Shown here in pieces: positions 25,481 to 40,000 of a stretch of DNA of 64,000 nucleotides. The notes under the pieces were generated by a model, which worked only from the letters and a program-made list of their open reading frames with translations, ran no database searches and was not told where the DNA came from. A program made the position numbers and the translations under genes. The DNA is from Coriaria nepalensis (Eukaryota; Streptophyta; Magnoliopsida; Cucurbitales; Coriariaceae), in assembly GCA_027186245.1 (NCBI GenBank), contig CP114483.1, forward strand, positions 14,218,220-14,282,219, given 5' to 3'. Each line of letters opens with the position of its first letter. Positions within the stretch are counted from its first letter, which is position 1.

Positions 25481-28400
25481 AATTCGTTCGAATTCATATA
25501 TAATGATTTAATGACTAGAAGAGCCTGAATGACATGATTTTAACGCTAAGTAAATGTATAGTTGCCTTCAATAGATCAACTGCAAGTTATGCACGAAAGT
25601 CATGTTTAAAAGGTGAATTTCGTCTGAAGTGATTTAGAATGATTTAATGAGTAAAAGAGATGCAATAATATGACTTTAACACTAAAAAAATGCATAGTTG
25701 CCTTCAGTAGATCAATTGCAAGTTATGCATGAAAGTCATGTTTTAAATGCGAAAATAGAATTAGTTCGTAGTGCTTTCAAACAATTTAATGATGTAAAAA
25801 GACTGAATGATATGCTCTTTAAGGCTAAAATAATGCATTGTTGTATTCGATAGATTAATTGCAGCTTATGTAAGAAAATCATGTTTGAAGGGCAAAAACA
25901 TAATTCGTTCGAATTCATTTATAATGATTTACTGACTAGAAAAGCCACAATGACATGATTTTAAGGCTAAGTAAATGTATAGTTGCCTTTAATAGATCAA
26001 CTGCTAGTTATGCACGAAAGTCATGTTTAAAAGGTGAATTTCGTCTGAAGTGATTTAGAATGATTTAATGAGTAAAAGAGATGCAATAATATGACTTTAA
26101 CACTAAAAAAATGCATAGTTGCCTTCAGTAGATCAATTGCAAGGTATGCATGAAAGTCATGTTTTAAATGCGAAAATAGAATTAGTTCGTAGTGCTTTCA
26201 AACAATTTAATGATCTGAAAAGACTGAATGATATGCTCTTTAAGGCTAAAATAATGCATTGTTGTATTCAATAGATTAATTGCATGTTATGTAAGAAAAT
26301 CAAGTTTGAAGGGCAAAAACATAATTCGTTCGAATTCATTTATAATGATTTAATGACTAGAAAAGCATCAATGACATGATTTTAACGCTAAGTAAATGTA
26401 TAGTTGCCTTCAATAGATCAACTGCAAGTTACGCACGAAAGTCATGTTTAAAAGGTGAATTTCGTCTGAAGTGATTTAGAATGATTGAATGAGTAAAAGA
26501 GATGCAATAATATGACTTTAACACTAAAAAAATGCATAGTTGCGTTCAGTAGATCAATTGCAAGTTATGCATGAAAGTTGTGTTTTAAATGCAAAAATAG
26601 GATTAGTTCGAAGTGCTTTCAAACAAATTAATGATCTGAAAAGACTGAATGATATGCTCTTTAAGGCTAAAATAATGCATTGTTGTATTCAATAGATTAA
26701 TTGCAGGTTATGTAAGAAAATCATGTTTGAAGGGCAAAAATATAATTCGTTCGGATTCATATATAATGATTTAATGACTAGAAGAGCCTCAATGACATGA
26801 TTTTAACGCTAAGTAAATGTATAGTTGCTTTCAATAGATCAACTGCAAGTTATGCACGAAAGTCATGTTTAAAAGGTGAATTTCGTCTGAAGTGATTTAG
26901 AATGATTTAATGAGTAAAAGAGATGCAATAATATGACTTTAACACTAAAAAATGCATAGTTGCCTTTAGTAGATCAATTGGAAGGTATGCATGAAAGTCG
27001 TGTTTTAAATGCGAAAATAGAATTAGTTCGAAGTGCTTTCAAACAAATTAATGATCTATAAAAGACTGAATGATATGCTCTTTAAGGCTAAAATAATGCA
27101 TTGTTGTCTCCAATAGATTAATTGCAAGTTATGTAAGAAAATCATGTTTGAAGGGTAAAAATATAATTCGTTCGAATTCATTTATAATTATTTATTGACT
27201 TGAAGAGCCTCATTGACATGATTTTAAGGCTAAGTAAATGTATAGTTGCCTTCAATAGATCAACTGCCAGTTATGCACGAAAGTCATGTTTGAAACGCGA
27301 ATTTCGTCTGAAGTGATTTAGAATGATTTAATGAGTAAAAGAGATGCAATAATATGACTTTAACAATAAAACAATGCATAGTTTCCTTAATTAGATCAAT
27401 TGCAAGTTATGCATGAAAGTCGTGTTTTAAATGCAAAAATAGAATTAGATCAAAGTGTTTTCAAACAATTTAATGATCTGAAAAGACTGAATGATATGCT
27501 CTTTAAGGCTAAAATAATGCATTGTTGTATTCAATAGATTAATTGCAGGTTATGTAAGAAAATCATGTTTGAAGGGCAAAAATAAAATTCGTTCGAATTC
27601 ATATATAATGATTTAATGACTAGAAGAGCCCCAATGACATAATTTTAACGCTAAGTAAATGTATAGTTGCCTTCAATAGATCAACTGCAAGTTATGCACG
27701 AAAGTCATGTTTAAAAGGTGAATTTCGTCTGAAGTGATTTAGAATGATTTAATGACTAGAAGAGATGCAATAATATGACTTTAACACTAAAAAAATGCAT
27801 AGTTGCCTTCAGTAGATCAATTGCAAGTTATGCATGAAAGTCGTGTTTTAAATGCGAAAATAGAATTGGTTCGAAGTGCTTTTAAACAATTTAATGATCT
27901 AAAAAGACTGAATAATATGCTCTTTAAGGCTAAAATAATGCATTGTTGTATTCCATAGATTAATTGCAGGTTATGTAAGAAAATCATGTTTGAAGGGTAA
28001 AAATATAATTCGCTCGAATTCATTTATAATGATTTCATGACTAGAAGAGCCTCAATGCCATGATTTTAACGCTAAGTAAATGTATAGTTGCCTTCAATAG
28101 ATCAACTGCAAGTTATGCACGAAAGTCATGTTTAAAAGGTGAATTTCGTCTGAAGTGATTTAAAATGATTTAATGAGTAAAAGAGATGCAATAATATGAC
28201 TTTAACACTAAAAAAATACATAGTTGCCTTCAGTAGATCAATTGCAAGTTATGCATGAAAGTCGTCTTTTAAATGCGAAAATAGAACTAGTTCGAAGTGC
28301 TTTCAAACAATTTAATGATCTAAAAAGACTGAATGATATGCTCTTTAAGGCTAAAATAATGCATTGTTGTATTCAATAGATTAACTGCAGGTTATGTAAG

Positions 28401-30505
28401 AAAATCATGTTTGAAGGGCAAAAATATAATTCGTTCGAATTCATATATAATGATTTAATGACTAGAAGAGCCTCAATGACATGATTTTAACGCTATGTAA
28501 ATGTATAGTTGCCTTCAATAGATCAACTGCAAGTTATGCACGAAAGTCATGTTTAAAAGGTGAATTTCGTCTGAAGTGATTTAGAATGATTTAAAGAGTA
28601 AAAGAGATGCAATAATATGACTTTAACACTAAAAAATGCATAGTTGCCTTTAGTAGATCAATTGGAAGGTATGCATGAAAGTCGTGTTTTAAATGCGAAA
28701 ATAGAATTGGTTCGAAGTGCTTTTAAACAATTTAATGATCTGAAAAGACTGAATGATATGCTCTTTAAGGCTAAAATAATGCATTGTTGTATTCAATAGA
28801 TTAATTGCAGGTTATGTAAGAAAATCATGTTTGAAGGGCAAAAACATAATTCGTTCGAATTCATTTATAATGATTTAATGACTAGAAAAGCCTCAATGAC
28901 ATGATTTTAACGCTAAGTAAATGTATAGTTGCCTTTAATAGATCAACTGCAAGTTATGCACTTTCGTCTGAAGTTATTTAGAATGATTTAATGACTAGAA
29001 GAGATGCAATAATATGACTTTAACACAAAAAAATTGCATAGTTGCCTTCAGCAGATCAATTGCAAGTTATGCATGAAAGTCGTGTTTTAAATGCGAAAAT
29101 AGAACTAGTTCGAAGTGCTTTCAAACAATTTAATGATCTAAAAAGACTGAATGATATGCTCTTTAAGGCTAAAATAATGCATTGTTGTATTCGATAGATT
29201 AATGGCAGGTTATGTAAGAAAATCATGTTTGAAGGGCAAAAACATAATTCGTTCGAATTCATTTATAATGATTTAATGACTAGAAAAGCCACAATGACAT
29301 GATTTTAAGGCTAAGTAAATGTTTAGTTGCCTTTAATAGATCAACTGCAAGTTATGCACGAAAGTCATGTTTAAAAGGCGAATTTCATCTGAAGTGATTT
29401 AGAATGATTTAATGAGTAGAAGAACTGCAATGATATGACTTTAACACTAAAAAATGCATAGTTGCCTTCAGTAGATCAATTGCAAGTTATGCATGAAAGT
29501 CGTGTTTTAAATGCGAAAATAGAATTAGTTCGAAGTGCTTTCAAACAATTTAATGATGTAAAAAGACTGAATGGTATGCTCTTTAAGGCTAAAATAATGC
29601 ATTGTTGTATTCGATAGATTAATTGCAGCTTATGTTAGAAAATCATGTTTGAAGGGCAAAAACATAATTCGTTCGAATTCATTTATAATGATTTAATGAC
29701 TAGAAAAGCCACAATGACATGATTTTAAGGCTAAGTAAATGTATAGTTGCCTTTAATAGATCAACTGCAAGTTATGCACGAAAGTCATGTTTAAACGGCG
29801 AATTTCATCTGAAGTGATTTAGAATGATTTAATGAGTAAAAGAGATGCAACGATATGACTTTAACACTAAAAAATGCATAGTTGCCTTCAGTAGATCAAT
29901 TGCAAGTTATGCATGAAAGTCGTGTTTTAAATGCAAAAATAGAATTAGTTCGAAGTGCTTTCAAACAATTTAATGCTCTGAAAAGATTGAATGATACGCT
30001 CTTTAAGGCTAAAATAAAGCATTGTTGTATTCAATAGATTAATTGCAGGTTATGTAAGAAAATAATGTTTGAAGGGCAAAAATATAATTCGTTCGAATTC
30101 AGATATAATGATTTAATGACTAGAAGAGCCTGAATGACATGAATTTAACGCTAAGTAAATGTATAGTTCCCTTCAATAGATCAACTGCAAGTTATGCACG
30201 AAAGTCTTGTTTGAAACGCGAATTTCGTCTGAAGTAATTTAGAATGATTTAATGAGTAAAAGAGATGCAATAATATGACTTTAACACTAAAAAAATGTAT
30301 AGTTGCCTTCAGCAGATCAATTGCAAGTTATGCATAAAAGTCGTGTTTTAAATGCGAAAATAGAACTAGTTCGAAGTGCTTTCAAACAAATTAATGATCT
30401 AAAAAGACTGAATGATATGCTCTTAAGGCTAAAATAATGCATTGTTGTATTCAATAGATTAATTGCAGGTTATGTAAGAAAATCATGCTTGAAGGGCAAA
30501 AATAT
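25481..30505 (+). repeat. 5025 bp HOR, copy 1
   Basis: Twelve 420 bp trimers, one of them 23 bp short, make this unit. Every rare marker recurs 5025 bases later: GATCTATAAAAG (27055 and 32080), GTTTCCTTAATTAGATC (27381 and 32406), TTGTCTCCAATAG (27112 and 32137), and the 23 bp deletion junction (28961 and 33986). Copy-specific changes include GTTGCGTTCAG near 26541 and CGCTATGTAA near 28491. The left edge is placed at about 25480 because the sequence upstream no longer matches that near 30480. Confidence 0.85.
28960..28963 (+). repeat. 23 bp deletion in subunit C, copy 1 of the 5025 bp HOR
   Basis: GTTATGCAC is followed directly by TTTCGTCTGAAG, so the GAAAGTCATG...GGCGAA stretch is missing. 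This makes the trimer 23 bp short and explains why the HOR is 5025 bp rather than about 5048 bp. The following bases have GACTAGAAGAG, normally a subunit B sequence. Confidence 0.85.
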
Positions 30506-33500
30506 AATTGGTTCGAATTCATATATAATGATTTAATGACTAGAAGAGCCTGAATGACATGATTTTAACGCTAAGTAAATGTATAGTTGCCTTCAATAGA
30601 TCAACTGCAAGTTATGCACGAAAGTCATGTTTAAAAGGTGAATTTCGTCTGAAGTGATTTAGAATGATTTAATGAGTAAAAGAGATGCAATAATATGACT
30701 TTAACACTAAAAAAATGCATAGTTGCCTTCAGTAGATCAATTGCAAGTTATGCATGAAAGTCATGTTTTAAATGCGAAAATAGAATTAGTTCGTAGTGCT
30801 TTCAAACAATTTAATGATGTAAAACGACTGAATGATATGCTCTTTAAGGCTAAAATAATGCATTGTTGTATTCGATAGATTAATTGCAGCTTATGTAAGA
30901 AAATCATGTTTGAAGGGCAAAAACATAATTCGTTCGAATTCATTTATAATGATTTAATGACTAGAAAAGCCACAATGACATGATTTTAAGGCTAAGTAAA
31001 TGTATAGTTGCCTTTAATAGATCAACTGCTAGTTATGCACGAAAGTCATGTTTAAAAGGTGAATTTCGTCTGAAGTGATTTAGAATGATTTAATGAGTAA
31101 AAGAGATGCAATAATATGACTTTAACACTAAAAAAATGCATAGTTGCCTTCAGTAGATCAATTGCAAGGTATGCATGAAAGTCATGTTTTAAATGCGAAA
31201 ATAGAATTAGTTCGTAGTGCTTTCAAACAATTTAATGATTTGAAAAGACTGAATGATATGCTCTTTAAGGCTAAAATAATGCATTGTTGTATTCAATAGA
31301 TTAATTGCATGTTATGTAAGAAAATCAAGTTTGAAGGGCAAAAACATAATTCGTTCGAATTCATTTATAATGATTTAATGACTAGAAAAGCATCAATGAC
31401 ATGATTTTAACGCTAAGTAAATGTATAGTTGCCTTCAATAGATCAACTGCAAGTTACGCATGAAAGTCATGTTTAAAAGGTGAATTTCGTCTGAAGTAAT
31501 TTAGAATGATTGAATGAGTAAAAGAGATGCAATAATATGACTTTAACACTAAAAAAATGCATAGTTGCCTTCAGTAGATCAATTGCAAGTTATGCATGAA
31601 AGTTGTGTTTTAAATGCAAAAATAGGATTAGTTCGAAGTGCTTTCAAACAAATTAATGATCTGAAAAGACTGAATAATATGCTCTTTAAGGCTAAAATAA
31701 TGCATTGTTGTATTCAATAGATTCATTGCAGGTTATGTAAGAAAATCATGTCTGAAGGGCAAAAATATAATTCGTTCGGATTCATATATAATGATTTAAT
31801 GACTAGAAGAGCCTCAATGACATGATTTTAACGCTAAGTAAATGTATAGTTGCTTTCAATAGATCAACTGCAAGTTATGCACGAAAGTCATGTTTAAAAG
31901 GTGAATTTCGTCTGAAGTGATTTAGAATGATTTAATGAGTAAAAGAGATGCAATAATATGACTTTAACACTAAAAAATGCATAGTTGCCTTTAGTAGATC
32001 AATTGGAAGGTATGCATGAAAGTCGTGTTTTAAATGCGAAAATAGAATTAGTTCGAAGTGCTTTCAAACAAATTAATGATCTATAAAAGACTGAATGATA
32101 TGCTCTTTAAGGCTAAAATAATGCATTGTTGTCTCCAATAGATTAATTGCAAGTTATGTAAGAAAATCATGTTTGAAGGGTAAAAATATAATTCGTTCGA
32201 ATTCATTTATAATTATTTATTGACTTGAAGAGCCTCATTGACATGATTTTAAGGCTAAGTAAATGTATAGTTGCCTTCAATAGACCAACTGCCAGTTATG
32301 CACGAAAGTCATGTTTGACACGCGAATTTCGTCTGAAGTGATTTAGAATGATTTAATGAGTAAAAGAGATGCAATAATATGACTTTAACAATAAAACAAT
32401 GCATAGTTTCCTTAATTAGATCAATTGCAAGTTATGCATGAAAGTCGTGTTTTAAATGCAAAAATAGAATTAGATCAAAGTGTTTTCAAACAATTTAATG
32501 ATCTGAAAAGACTGAATGATATGCTCTTTAAGGCTAAAATAATGCATTGTTGTATTCAATAGATTAATTGCAGGTTATGTAAGAAAATCATGTTTGAAGG
32601 GCAAAAATATAATTCGTTCGAATTCATATATAATGATTTAATGACTAGAAGAGCCCCAATGACATAATTTTAACGCTAAGTAAATGTATAGTTGCCTTCA
32701 ATAGATCAACTGCAAGTTATGCACGAAAGTCATGTTTAAAAGGTGAATTTCGTCTGAAGTGATTTAGAATGATTTAATGACTAGAAGAGATGCAATAATA
32801 TGACTTTAACACTAAAAAAATGCATAGTTGCCTTCAGTAGATCAATTGCAAGTTATGCATGAAAGTCGTGTTTTAAATGCGAAAATAGAATTGGTTCGAA
32901 GTGCTTTTAAACAATTTAATGATCTGAAAAGACTGAATGATATGCTCTTTAAGGCTAAAATAATGCATTGTTGTATTCCATAGATTAATTGCAGGTTATG
33001 TAAGAAAATCATGTTTGAAGGGTAAAAATATAATTCGCTCGAATTCATTTATAATGATTTCATGACTAGAAGAGCCTCAATGCCATGATTTTAACGCTAA
33101 GTAAATGTATAGTTGCCTTCAATAGATCAACTGCAAGTTATGCACGAAAGTCATGTTTAAAAGGTGAATTTCGTCTGAAGTGATTTAAAATGATTTAATG
33201 AGTAAAAGAGATGCAATAATATGACTTTAACACTAAAAAAATACATAGTTGCCCTCAGTAGATCAATTGCAAGTTATGCATGAAAGTCGTCTTTTAAATG
33301 CGAAAATAGAACTAGTTCGAAGTGCTTTCAAACAATTTAATGATCTAAAAAGACTGAATGATATGCTCTTTAAGGCTAAAATAATGCATTGTTGTATTCA
33401 ATAGATTAACTGCAGGTTATGTAAGAAAATCATGTTTGAAGGGCAAAAATATAATTCGTTCGAATTCATATATAATGATTTAATGACTAGAAGAGCCTCA

Positions 33501-35640
33501 ATGACATGATTTTAACGCTAAGTAAATGTATAGTTGCCTTCAATAGATCAACTGCAAGTTATGCACGAAAGTCATGTTTAAAAGGTGAATTTCGTCTGAA
33601 GTGATTTAGAATGATTTAAAGAGTAAAAGAGATGCAATAATATGACTTTAACACTAAAAAATGCATAGTTGCCTTTAGTAGATCAATTGGAAGGTATGCA
33701 TGAAAGTCGTGTTTTAAATGCGAAAATAGAATTGGTTCGAAGTGCTTTTAAACAATTTAATGATCTGAAAAGACTGAATGATATGCTCTTTAAGGCTAAA
33801 ATAATGCATTGTTGTATTCAATAGATTAATTGCAGGTTATGTAAGAAAATCATGTTTGAAGGGCAAAAACATAATTCGTTCGAATTCATTTATAATGATT
33901 TAATGACTAGAAAAGCCTCAATGACATGATTTTAACGCTAAGTAAATGTATAGTTGCCTTTAATAGATCAACTGCAAGTTATGCACTTTCGTCTGAAGTT
34001 ATTTAGAATGATTTAATGACTAGAAGAGATGCAATAATATGACTTTAACAGTAAAAAAATGCATAGTTGCCTTCAGCAGATCAATTGCAAGTTATGCATG
34101 AAAGTCGTGTTTTAAATGCGAAAATAGAACTAGTTCAAAGTGCTTTCAAACAATTTAATGATCTAAAAAGACTGAATGATATGCTCTTTAAGGCTAAAAT
34201 AATGCATTGTTGTATTCGATAGATTAATGGCAGGTTATGTAAGAAAATCATGTTTGAAGGGCAAAAACATAATTCGTTCGAATTCATTTATAATGATTTA
34301 ATGACTAGAAAAGCCACAATGACATGATTTTAAGGCTAAGTAAATGTTTAGTTGCCTTTAATAGATCAACTGCAAGTTATGCACGAAAGTCATGTTTAAA
34401 AGTTGAATTTCATCTGAAGTGATTTAGAATGATTTAATGAGTAGAAGAACTGCAATGATATGACTTTAACACTAAAAAATGCATAGTTGCCTTCAGTAGA
34501 TCAATTGCAAGTTATGCATGAAAGTCGTCTTTTAAATGCGAAAATAGAATTAGTTCGAAGTGCTTTCAAACAATTTAATGATGTAAAAAGACTGAATGAT
34601 ATGCTCTTTAAGGCTAAAATAATGCATTGTTGTATTCGATAGATTAATTGCAGCTTATGTTAGAAAATCATGTTTGAAGGGCAAAAACATAATTCGTTCG
34701 AATTCATTTATAATGATTTAATGACTAGAAAAGCCACAATGACATGATTTTAAGGCTAAGTAAATGTATAGTTGCCTTTAATAGATCAACTGCAAGTTAT
34801 GCACGAAAGTCATGTTTAAACGGCGAATTTCATCTGAAGTGATTTAGAATGATTTAATGAGTAAAAGAGATGCAACGATATGACTTTAACACTAAAAAAT
34901 GCATAGTTGCCTTCAGTAGATCAATTGCAAGTTATGCATGAAAGTCGTGTTTTAAATGCAAAAATAGAATTAGTTCGAAGTGCTTTCAAACAATTTAATG
35001 CTCTGAAAAGATTGAATGATACGCTCTTTAAGGCTAAAATAAAGCATTGTTGTATTCAATAGATTAATTGCAGGTTATGTAAGAAAATAATGTTTGAAGG
35101 GCAAAAATATAATTCGTTCGAATTCAGATATAATGATTTAATGACTAGAAGAGCCTGAATGACATGAATTTAACGCTAAGTAAATGTATAGTTCCCTTCA
35201 ATAGATCAACTGCAAGTTATGCACGAAAGTCTTGTTTGAAACGCGAATTTGGTCTGAAGTGATTTAGAATGATTTAATGAGTAAAAGAGATGCAATAATA
35301 TGACTTTAACACTAAAAAAATGTATAGTTGCCTTCAGCAGATCAATTGCAAGTTATGCATAAAAGTCGTGTTTTAAATGCGAAAATAGAACTAGTTCGAA
35401 GTGGTTTCAAACAAATTAATGATCTAAAAAGACTGAATGATATGCTCTTAAGGCTAAAATAATGCATTGTTGTATTCAATAGATTAATTGCAGGTTATGT
35501 AAGAAAATCATGTTTGAAGGGCAAAAATATAATTCGTTCGAATTCATATATAATGATTTAATGACTAGAAGAGCCTGAATGACATGATTTTAACGCTAAG
35601 TAAATGTATAGTTGCCTTCAATAGATCAACTGCAATTTAT
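30506..35640 (+). repeat. 5025 bp HOR, copy 2
   Basis: This is the tandem partner of the preceding unit with the same order of variants. It differs by scattered substitutions, for example GTAAAACGACTG near 30819 where copy 1 has GTAAAAAGACTG, AATTTGGTCTG near 35246, and AACAGTAAAAAAATG near 34047. Similarity continues a little past one full unit. After about 35640 the following trimers no longer match the start of the unit, so there is no third copy. Confidence 0.85.
33985..33988 (+). repeat. 23 bp deletion in subunit C, copy 2 of the 5025 bp HOR
   Basis: Identical junction 5025 bases after the first. The deletion therefore predates the large duplication. Confidence 0.85.
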
Positions 35641-37000
35641 GCACGAAAGTCATGTTTAAAAGGTGAATTTCGTCTGAAGTGATTTAAAATGATTTAATGA
35701 GTAAAAGAGGTGCAATAATATGACTTTTACACTAAAAAAATACATAGTTGCCTTCAGTAGATCAATTACAAGTTATGCATGAAAGTCGTGTTTTAAATGC
35801 GAAAATAGAACTAGTTCGAAGTGGTTTCAAACAAATTAATGATATAAAAAGACTGAATGATGTGCTCTTTAAGGCTAAAATAATGCATTGTTGTATTCAA
35901 TAGATTAATTGCAGGTTATGTAAGAAAATCATGTTTGAAGGGCAAAAATATAATTTGTTCGAATTCATATATAATGATTTAATGACTAGAAGAGCCTGAA
36001 TGACATGATTTTAATTCTAAGTAAATGTATAGTTGCCTTAAATAGATCAACTGCAAGTTATGCACGAAAGTGATGTTTGAAAGGTTAATTTCGTCTGAAG
36101 AGATTTAGAATGATTTAATGAGTAAAATAGATGCAATAATATGACTTTAACACTAAAAAAATGCATAGTTGCCTTCAGTAGATCAATTCCAAGTTATACA
36201 TGAAAGTCGTGTTTTAAATGCGAAAATAGAATTAGTTCGAAGTGCTTTCAAACAAATTAATGATCTGAAAAGGCTGAATGATGTGCTCTTTAAGGCTAAA
36301 ATAATGCATTGTTGTATTCAATAGATTAATTGCAGGTTATGTAAGAAAATTATGTTTGAAGGGCAAAAACATAATTCGTTCAAATTCATTTATAATGATT
36401 TAATGACTAGAAAAGCTTCAATGACATGATTTTAACGTTAAGTAAATGTATTGTTGCCTTCAATAGATCAACTGCAAGTTATGCACGAAAGTCATGTTTA
36501 AAAGGTCAATTTCGTCTGAAGAGATTTAGAATGATTTAATGAGTAAAAGAGATGCAATAATATGACTTTAACACTAAAAAAATGCATAGTTGCCTTCAGA
36601 AGATCAATTGGAAGTTATGCATGAATGTCGTGTTTTAAATGCGAAAATAGAATTTGTTCGAAGTGCTTTCAAACAAATTAATGATTTGAAAAGACAGAAT
36701 GATGTGCTCTTTAAGGGTAAAATAATGCATTGTTGTATTCAATAGATTAATTGCAGGTTATGTAAGAAAATCATGTTTGAAGGGCAAAAATATAATTCGT
36801 TCGAATTCATATATAATGATTTAATGACTAGAAGAGCCTGAATGACATGATTTTAACGCTAAGTAAATGTATAGTTGCCTTCAATAGATCAACTGCAAGT
36901 TATGCATGAAAGTCATGTTTAAAAGGTGAATTTCGTCTGAAGTGATTTAGAATGATTTAATGAGTAAAATAGATGCAATAATATGACTTTAAGACAAAAA
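35641..37000 (+). repeat. Most divergent 420 bp units
   Basis: Three to four trimers carry many private changes: GAAGTGGTTTC near 35818, GATGTGCTC in several A subunits, TTTTAATTCTAAG near 36009, GATCAATTCCAAG near 36182, GCATGAATGTCGTG near 36618, GAATTTGTTCG near 36651, and GAAGAGATTTAG in two C subunits. They have no close relatives in the window beyond each other and parts of the 5025 bp unit. Greater divergence usually marks units that escaped recent homogenisation. Confidence 0.7.
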
Positions 37001-40000
37001 AAATGCATAGTTGCCTTCAGTAGATCAATTGCAAGTTATGCATGAAAGTCGTGTTTTAAATGCGAAAATAGAACTAGTTCGAAGTGCTTTCAAACAATTT
37101 AATGATCTAAAAAGACTGAATGATATGCTCTTTAAGGCTAAAATAATGCATTGTTGTATTCGATAGATTAATTGCAGGTTATGTAAGAAAATCATGTTTG
37201 AAGGGCAAAAATATAATTCGTTCGAATTCATATATAATGATTTAATGACTAGAAAAGCCTGAATGACATGATTTTAACGCTAAGTAAATGTATAGTTGCC
37301 TTCAATAGATCAACTGCAAGTTATGCACGAAAGTCATGTTTAAAAGGCGAATTTCGTCTGAAGTGATTTAGAATGATTTAATGAGTAAAAGAGATGCAAT
37401 GATATGACTGTAACACTAAAAAAATGCATAGTTGCCTTCAGTAGATCAATTGCAAGTTATGCATGAAAGTCGTGTTTTAAATGCGAAAATAGAACTAGTT
37501 CGAAGTGGTTTCAAACAAATTAATGATATGAAAAGACTGAATGATGTGCTCTTTAAGGCTAAAATAATGCATTGTTGTATTCGATAGATTAATTGCAGGT
37601 TATGTAAGAAAATCATGTTTGAAGGGCAAAAACATTATTCGTTCGAATTCATTTATAATGATTTAATCACTAGAAAAGCCACAATGACATGATTTTAAGG
37701 CTAAGTAAATGTGTAGTTGCCTTTAATAGATCAACTGCAAGTTATGCACGAAAGTCATGCTTAAAAGGCGAATTTCATATGAAGTGATTTAGAATGATTT
37801 AATGAGTAAAAGAGATGCAATGATATGACTTTAACACTAAAAAATGCATAGTTGCCTTCAGTAGATCAATTGCAAGTTATGCATGAAAGTCGTGTTTTAA
37901 ATGCGAAAATAGAACTAGTTCGAAGTGCTTTCAAACAATTTAATGATCTAAAAACACTGAATGATATGCTCTTAAGGCTAAAATAATGCATTGTTGTATT
38001 CGATAGATTAATTGCAGGTTATGTAAGAAAATCATGTTTGAAGGGCAAAAACATAATTCGTCCGAATTCATTTATATTGATTTAATGACTAGAAAAGCCT
38101 CAATGACATGATTTTAACGCTAAGTAAATGTATAGTTGCCTTCAATAGATCAACTGCAAGTTATGCACGAAAGTCATGTTTAAAAGGAGAATTTCGTCTG
38201 AAGCGATTTAGAATGATTTAATGAGTAAAAGAGATGCAATAATATGACTTTAACACTAAAAAAATGCATAGTTGCCTTCAGTAGATCAATTGCAAGTTAT
38301 GCACGAAAGTTGTGTTTTAAATGCGAAAATAGAATTAGTTCGAAGTGCTTCCAAACAAATTAATGATCTAAAAAGACTGAATGATATACTCTTTAAGGCT
38401 AAAATAATGCATTGTTGTATTCGATAGATTAATTGCAGGTTATGTAAGAAAATCATGTTTGAAGGGCAAAAACATTATTCGTTCGAATTCATTTATAATG
38501 ATTTAATGACTAGAAAAGCCACAATGACATGATTTTAAGGCTAAGTAAATGTATAGTTGCCTTTAATAGATCAACTGCAAGTTATGCACGAAAGTCATGT
38601 TTAAAAGGCGAATTTCATCTGAAGTGATTTAGAATGATTTAATGAGTAAAAGAGATGCAATGATATGACTTTAACACTAAAAAATGCATAGTTGGCTTTA
38701 GTAGATCAATTGCAAGTTATGCATGAAAGTCGTGTTTTAAATGCGAAAATAGAACTAGTTCGAAGTGCTTTCAAACAATTTAATGATCTAAAAAGACTGA
38801 ATGATATGCTCTTTAAGGCTAAAATAATGCATTGTTGTATACGATAGATTAATTGCAGGTTATGTAAGAAAATCATGTTTGAAGGGCAAAAACATAATTC
38901 GTCCGAATTCATTTATATTGATTTAATGACTAGAAAAGCCTCAATGACATGATTTTAAGGCTAAGTAAATGTGTAGTTGCCTTTAATAGATCAACTGCAA
39001 GTTATGCACGAAAGTCATGTTTAAAAGGTGAATTTCATATGAAGTGATTTAGAATGATTTAATGAGTAAAAGAGATGCAATGATATGACTTTAACACTAA
39101 AAAATGCATAGTTGGCTTTAGTAGATCAATTGCAAGTTATGCATGAACGTCGTGTTTTAAATGCGAAAATAGAAGTAGTTCGAAGTGCTTTCAAACAATT
39201 TAATGATCTAAAAAGACTGAATGATATGCTCTTTAAGGCTAAAATAATGCATTGTTGTATTCGATAGATTAATTGCAGGTTATGTAAGAAAATCATGTTT
39301 GAAGGGCAAAAACATAATTCGTTCGAATTCATTTATAATGATTTAATGACTAGAAAAGCCACAATGACATGATTTTAAGGCTAAGTAAATGTCTAGTTGC
39401 CTTTAATAGATCAACTGCATGTTATGCACGAAAGTCATGTTTAAAAGGCGAATTTCATCTGAAGTGATTTAGAATGATTTAATGAGTAAAAGAGATGCAA
39501 TGATATGACTTTAACACTAAAACATTCATAGTTGCCTTCAGTAGATCAATTGCAAGTTATGCATGAAAGTCGTGTTTTAAATGCGAAAATAGAACTAGTT
39601 CGAAGTGCTTTCAAACAATTTAATGATCTAAAAAGACTGAATGATATGCTCTTTAAGGCTAAATAATGCATTGTTGTATTCGATAGATTAATTGCAGGTT
39701 ATGTAAGAAAATCATGTTTGAAGGGCAAAAACATTATTCGTTCGAATTCATTTATAATGATTTAATGACTAGAAAAGCCACAATGACATGATTTTAACGC
39801 TAAGTAAATGTATAGTTGCCTTCAATAGATCAACTGCAAGTTATGCACGAAAGTCATGTTTAAAAGGTGAATTTCGTCTGAAGTGATTTAAAATGATTTA
39901 ATGAGTAAAAGAGATGCAATAATATGACTTTAACACTAAAAAAATACATAGTTGCCTTCAGTAGATCAATTGCAAGTTATGCATGAAAGTCGTGTTTTAA

